Source of the DNA: Sphingopyxis sp. LK2115
Lineage (GTDB): Bacteria > Pseudomonadota > Alphaproteobacteria > Sphingomonadales > Sphingomonadaceae
Direction of reading: 5' to 3'
NCBI RefSeq assembly: GCF_014595975.1
Contig: NZ_JABWGQ010000044.1
Location: 1 to 64,000, forward strand
DNA: 64,000 nt
Shown here: positions 61,443 through 64,000 of the stretch, in pieces
Layout: each line of letters begins with the position of its first letter
Position numbering within the stretch: the first letter of the stretch is position 1
Translations under genes and position numbers: made by a program
Notes under the pieces: model-generated
What the model saw: the letters and a program-made list of their open reading frames with translations, nothing else
Databases searched by the model: none
What the model was told of the DNA's origin: nothing

Positions 61443-61707
61443 GTCCCCTGCCCCACGCCCGCCGCCGACGAGGTGGAGAACGACCCACAACTGTGGGCCG
61501 ACAACGGGATATGGACCTCAGAGTAGCGCTTGCCCACGAAACCCTCGCGGGGGGGGGCGCGCCGCTGCGCGCAGACGCGGGAGGCGGCGCAAGTTCGACC
61601 ACGCCAAGCCGGAAAGACGGCTGAGGCGTGGCGAGCGGACATGGCCCGTTTTCCCTGGAACGGGGAGGAGTTAAACGTCCGCAACCAGCCCAATCAAGCC
61701 GATGCGA
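61443..61707. other. Intergenic region, no gene seen
   Basis: The 265 bp between the DUF465 leader and the end of the M20 gene have short frames on both strands but no ribosome binding site or recognisable protein. A GGGGGGGGG run lies near 61551-61559. Part of it must hold the upstream promoter region of DUF465-terC and the 3' end of the M20 transcript. Confidence 0.45.
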
Positions 61708-63021
61708 CTAACGCTTCGCCATCAGCTTCATCGTCATCGCCGTCAGCGCCTCGGTGGCGGTCGAGATCACCGCGGGCGCGTCGGGCGCCCAGAAGGGCGA
61801 ATGGAGACTGGGCAGAGTCCGGCCTTCCTTCCTGGCTGCGTCAAACTCGGCCTGCGGGACGCCGCCCACCCAGATGATCAGGCTCTTGATATCCTTGTCC
61901 GCGCGCGCGAAGCGGCCAAAATCCTCGCCGCCCATCACGGGGGGAACCTTGACGACGCGCGCTTCGCCAAAGCTGCTTTTCAGAAAGGCCGCCATCTCTT
62001 CGGTGAACTCAGGCGTGTTGAAGGTCGCCGGCGTATATTCGTCCTTCTGCACCGTCACCACGGGCATTCGGTCTTCGGGCATCCCCGCCGCGATCGCCTC
62101 GCCTTTCGCAATGCGCGCGATGCCGTCCAGCAGATGATCGCGCACCGCGTCGGTGTAGCTGCGCACGGTCAGTTGCAGCCGCGCCTCATCCGAAATGATA
62201 TTGTGCTTGGCGCCGGCGTGGAAGCTGCCGACCGTCACCACCGCGCTATCGAGGGGACTGATCTCACGCGACACCAGCGTTTGCAGCGCGCCGACGATGC
62301 GGCTCGCCAGCACGATCGGATCCTTGGTCGTCTGCGGATAGGCGCCATGCCCGCCGACGCCCTTCACCAATATGTCGACGCTGTCGACATTGGCGAGCGC
62401 ATAGCCCGGCGCATAGCCGATCATGCCCGCGGGAAACTGCGCTGCGTCATGGAACGCCAGCACATATTCGGGCTTTGGAAAGCGTGTATAGAGGCCGTCT
62501 TCCAGCATCATGCGCGCGCCCGCCCCGCGTTCCTCGGCAGGCTGGCCGATCATCACCAGCGTCCCCGACCATTTGTCCCTGTTCGCCGCCATCAGCCGTG
62601 CGACGCCGACCCAGGCGGTCATATGCGTATCGTGGCCGCAGGCGTGCATCACACCTGTTTCGACGCCCTCGGCGGTCGTAACCCGCACCTTCGACGCGCC
62701 GGGCAGCCCCGTCTGTTCGGTGACCGGCAGGCCGTCCATGTCGGCGCGTACCATCACGACCGGGCCGGGACCGTTCTTCATCACCGCGACGACGCCGGTG
62801 CCGCCCACCTTTTCGGTGACCTCGAACCCCAGCTTGCGCGCCTCGGCGGCCAATATGCCCGCCGAGCGCACTTCCATGAAGCTGAGTTCGGGATTGGCGT
62901 GCAGATCGTCGTAAATCGCCATCAGCGACGGCATCTGCGCCTGAACCTCGCCGCGCAGCGTCTGTGCCGACGCGGGCGCTGCCAATGCCAGCGCCGCGGC
63001 GCTCATCCAGAAAGTGCGCAT
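61708..63021 (-). CDS. Exported M20-family amidohydrolase
   Basis: A 437-residue metal hydrolase of the hippurate hydrolase/N-acyl-amino-acid hydrolase type with a signal peptide (about residues 1-19, ending Ala-Ser-Ala-Gln). Metal ligands can be read in Val-Met-His-Ala-Cys-Gly-His-Asp-Thr-His-Met near 124 and Gly-Gln-Pro-Ala-Glu-Glu-Arg-Gly-Ala-Gly near 158, with a dimerisation-domain His in Val-Gly-Gly-His-Gly-Ala-Tyr-Pro near 222 and Met-Gly-Gly-Glu-Asp-Phe near 365. It probably removes acyl groups from amino acids in the periplasm. Confidence 0.93.
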   Translation of the reverse strand: MRTFWMSAAALALAAPASAQTLRGEVQAQMPSLMAIYDDLHANPELSFMEVRSAGILAAEARKLGFEVTEKVGGTGVVAVMKNGPGPVVMVRADMDGLPVTEQTGLPGASKVRVTTAEGVETGVMHACGHDTHMTAWVGVARLMAANRDKWSGTLVMIGQPAEERGAGARMMLEDGLYTRFPKPEYVLAFHDAAQFPAGMIGYAPGYALANVDSVDILVKGVGGHGAYPQTTKDPIVLASRIVGALQTLVSREISPLDSAVVTVGSFHAGAKHNIISDEARLQLTVRSYTDAVRDHLLDGIARIAKGEAIAAGMPEDRMPVVTVQKDEYTPATFNTPEFTEEMAAFLKSSFGEARVVKVPPVMGGEDFGRFARADKDIKSLIIWVGGVPQAEFDAARKEGRTLPSLHSPFWAPDAPAVISTATEALTAMTMKLMAKR

Positions 63022-63037
63022 TGTCCCATCCCCCTTG

Positions 63038-63682
63038 TCAGTCCGCCGGAACCAGTTCGATCACGTCGAGCAGCGATTCATAGGCCGGAGCGGGCAGCAC
63101 CAGCCGCCAGCGATTGTCGTCGATCCGTTCGATCAGCCCCGCCATGTCGCGCATCCTGTCGCTGCCGTAATTGACCGCCATTTTTTCATCGCCGAGTTCG
63201 AGCGTGCCAAGGAAAATCTGGCGCTTCAGATTGTCGGGAAAGATCAGCCCGACGGGGCGCTGCGACCCGGTGAGTTTGGTGAGGCTTGACAACCCCTGCT
63301 CGGCCGCGACGCGGCAGCGGAACCAGCCATAGGCGATATAGCCTAGCCCGCCGCGTCCCTTCGCGCCGACCTTGATCGTCCGGCAGCGATAGTCCCCCGC
63401 CGGCAGATGCGCGTTGGGCAACGCGGCCGTCGGCTGGAGCAATGCTCCCTCGCGGTCGATTTCGACACCATGCCCTTTCGCGCGCGCATCGGCGAGCGCG
63501 GCCTGCCAGCTCCTGTACCAGTCGCGAATGCGCTGCTTGTCGGCGTCGGTCGCCGTTGCGCGCCACGTTCCGTTCACCTCCGGCGCGTCGGCCGCCGACG
63601 GTGGCATCGTCGGCACGACCGTCTGACACGCGCCAAGGGTGACGCCCAGCGCCACCGCCAGAACCCGATTGGTGCGACCCAT
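63038..63682 (-). CDS. DUF4893 lipoprotein
   Basis: A 214-residue protein with a lipobox Leu-Gly-Val-Thr-Leu-Gly-Ala-Cys near residue 19 and the DUF4893 pattern: Trp-Arg-Ala-Thr-Ala-Thr-Asp-Ala-Asp-Lys, Leu-Pro-Ala-Gly-Asp-Tyr-Arg-Cys-Arg-Thr-Ile-Lys and Gly-Trp-Phe-Arg-Cys near the middle. Known mainly from sphingomonads and relatives; function unknown, probably envelope-located. It lies 16 bp before the M20 gene on the same strand and is likely cotranscribed with it. Confidence 0.87.
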   Translation of the reverse strand: MGRTNRVLAVALGVTLGACQTVVPTMPPSAADAPEVNGTWRATATDADKQRIRDWYRSWQAALADARAKGHGVEIDREGALLQPTAALPNAHLPAGDYRCRTIKVGAKGRGGLGYIAYGWFRCRVAAEQGLSSLTKLTGSQRPVGLIFPDNLKRQIFLGTLELGDEKMAVNYGSDRMRDMAGLIERIDDNRWRLVLPAPAYESLLDVIELVPAD

Positions 63683-63753
63683 GATTCTCCGTTTCTCCCC
63701 GACCCCTTTGGTTAACCTTAGGAGAGAGAAAAGGAATGCTCAAGCAACTCTAC

Positions 63754-63772
63754 CCTCTCCCGCCGGGAGAGG
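63754..63772. terminator. Hairpin between bdhA and DUF4893
   Basis: CCTCTCCC-GCC-GGGAGAGG is an exact dyad 8 bp after the 3-hydroxybutyrate dehydrogenase stop. No T-tract follows on the minus strand. It belongs to the same CCTCTCCC family seen at 22653-22674 and 45583-45605 and probably ends the dehydrogenase transcript. Confidence 0.6.
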
Positions 63773-63779
63773 ATTGCCG

Positions 63780-64000
63780 TTACGCTGCGGTCCAGCCGCC
63801 ATCGACGCTGAGGTTCGCGCCGGTGATGTTTGCCGCCTCGTCGCGGGTCAGGAAAGCGGCGAGCGCCGCGACCTGCTCGACGGTGACGAACTGTTTGGTC
63901 GGCTGTCCGGCGAGCAGCACATCGTTGATCACCTGCTCGCGCGTCATGCGGCGCGCCTTCATCGTGTCGGGGATCTGGTTTTCGACGAGCGGCGTCCAGA
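63780..64000 (-). CDS. bdhA: 3-hydroxybutyrate dehydrogenase, C-terminal part
   Basis: The last 73 residues of an SDR. The sequence Thr-Pro-Leu-Val-Glu-Asn-Gln-Ile-Pro, then Asn-Asp-Val-Leu-Leu-Ala-Gly-Gln-Pro-Thr-Lys-Gln-Phe-Val-Thr and the end Gly-Ala-Asn-Leu-Ser-Val-Asp-Gly-Gly-Trp-Thr-Ala are typical of D-3-hydroxybutyrate dehydrogenase, which oxidises 3-hydroxybutyrate from PHB breakdown to acetoacetate. The cofactor loop and catalytic Tyr/Lys lie outside the window. Confidence 0.85.
   Translation of the reverse strand, partial: WTPLVENQIPDTMKARRMTREQVINDVLLAGQPTKQFVTVEQVAALAAFLTRDEAANITGANLSVDGGWTAA

Overview
The window is a gene-dense, high-GC chromosomal segment of an alphaproteobacterium of the Sphingomonadales, most likely Sphingopyxis or a close relative. 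That assignment is inferred from the gene content: a CcrM-type GANTC methyltransferase, a 40-residue aa3 oxidase subunit IV next to pntA, XrtA/PEP-CTERM regulatory genes, several TonB receptors, and small proteins of the DUF465, DUF1272, DUF411 and NnrU families. I see no phage, transposase, CRISPR array, rRNA or tRNA. Apart from one toxin-antitoxin pair the segment reads as core chromosome, with short inverted repeats of several families in its intergenic spaces.

Layout. 0-9 kb: end of an unknown gene, a DUF3617-like secreted protein, hslO-argF-argD, a flavin monooxygenase, a divergent Lrp regulator/LysE exporter pair, an aldo/keto reductase, a DUF411 protein and a dienelactone hydrolase. 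9-14 kb: glmS and glmU, with a vapBC module between them, then gph. 14-17 kb: a MarR-PqqD-HprK-nucleotidyltransferase cassette of unknown product. 17-23 kb: a TonB receptor with maiA, a diheme cytochrome/beta-helix pair, DUF2147 and a racemase-like protein. 23-28 kb: the proton-translocating transhydrogenase genes, split by a fasciclin lipoprotein. 28-37 kb: a degenerate sigma-54 activator, folP, ccrM with a dense GANTC cluster upstream, an SDR, rnhB, a ThiD-VOC fusion, DUF1272 and glmM.

37-45 kb: a dicarboxylate-type symporter with an aldo/keto reductase, NnrU, a peptide transporter with two amidohydrolases, a nitroreductase and a GntR regulator. 45.7-52.6 kb: four XrtA/PEP-CTERM genes (TPR lipoprotein, PrsR, PrsK and the TIGR03013 sugar transferase). 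52.7-56.7 kb: an iron-uptake operon (siderophore receptor, membrane protein, PepSY protein) behind a Fur-like dyad. 56.7-60 kb: an acyl-responsive regulator divergent from isocitrate lyase. 60-64 kb: TerC, DUF465, an M20 amidohydrolase, DUF4893 and the end of 3-hydroxybutyrate dehydrogenase.

How the genes fit together. All three GlcN/UDP-GlcNAc genes (glmS, glmM, glmU) lie within 28 kb. aceA with its regulator and the 3-hydroxybutyrate dehydrogenase suggest growth on C2/C4 and storage carbon. PrsK/PrsR probably control exopolysaccharide or PEP-CTERM genes elsewhere. The points most worth a second look are the eight-site GANTC cluster before ccrM, the sigma-54-type regulator that has lost its key residues, the PqqD/HprK-like cassette without a visible substrate, the vapBC insertion ahead of glmS, and four tandem hairpins after aceA.
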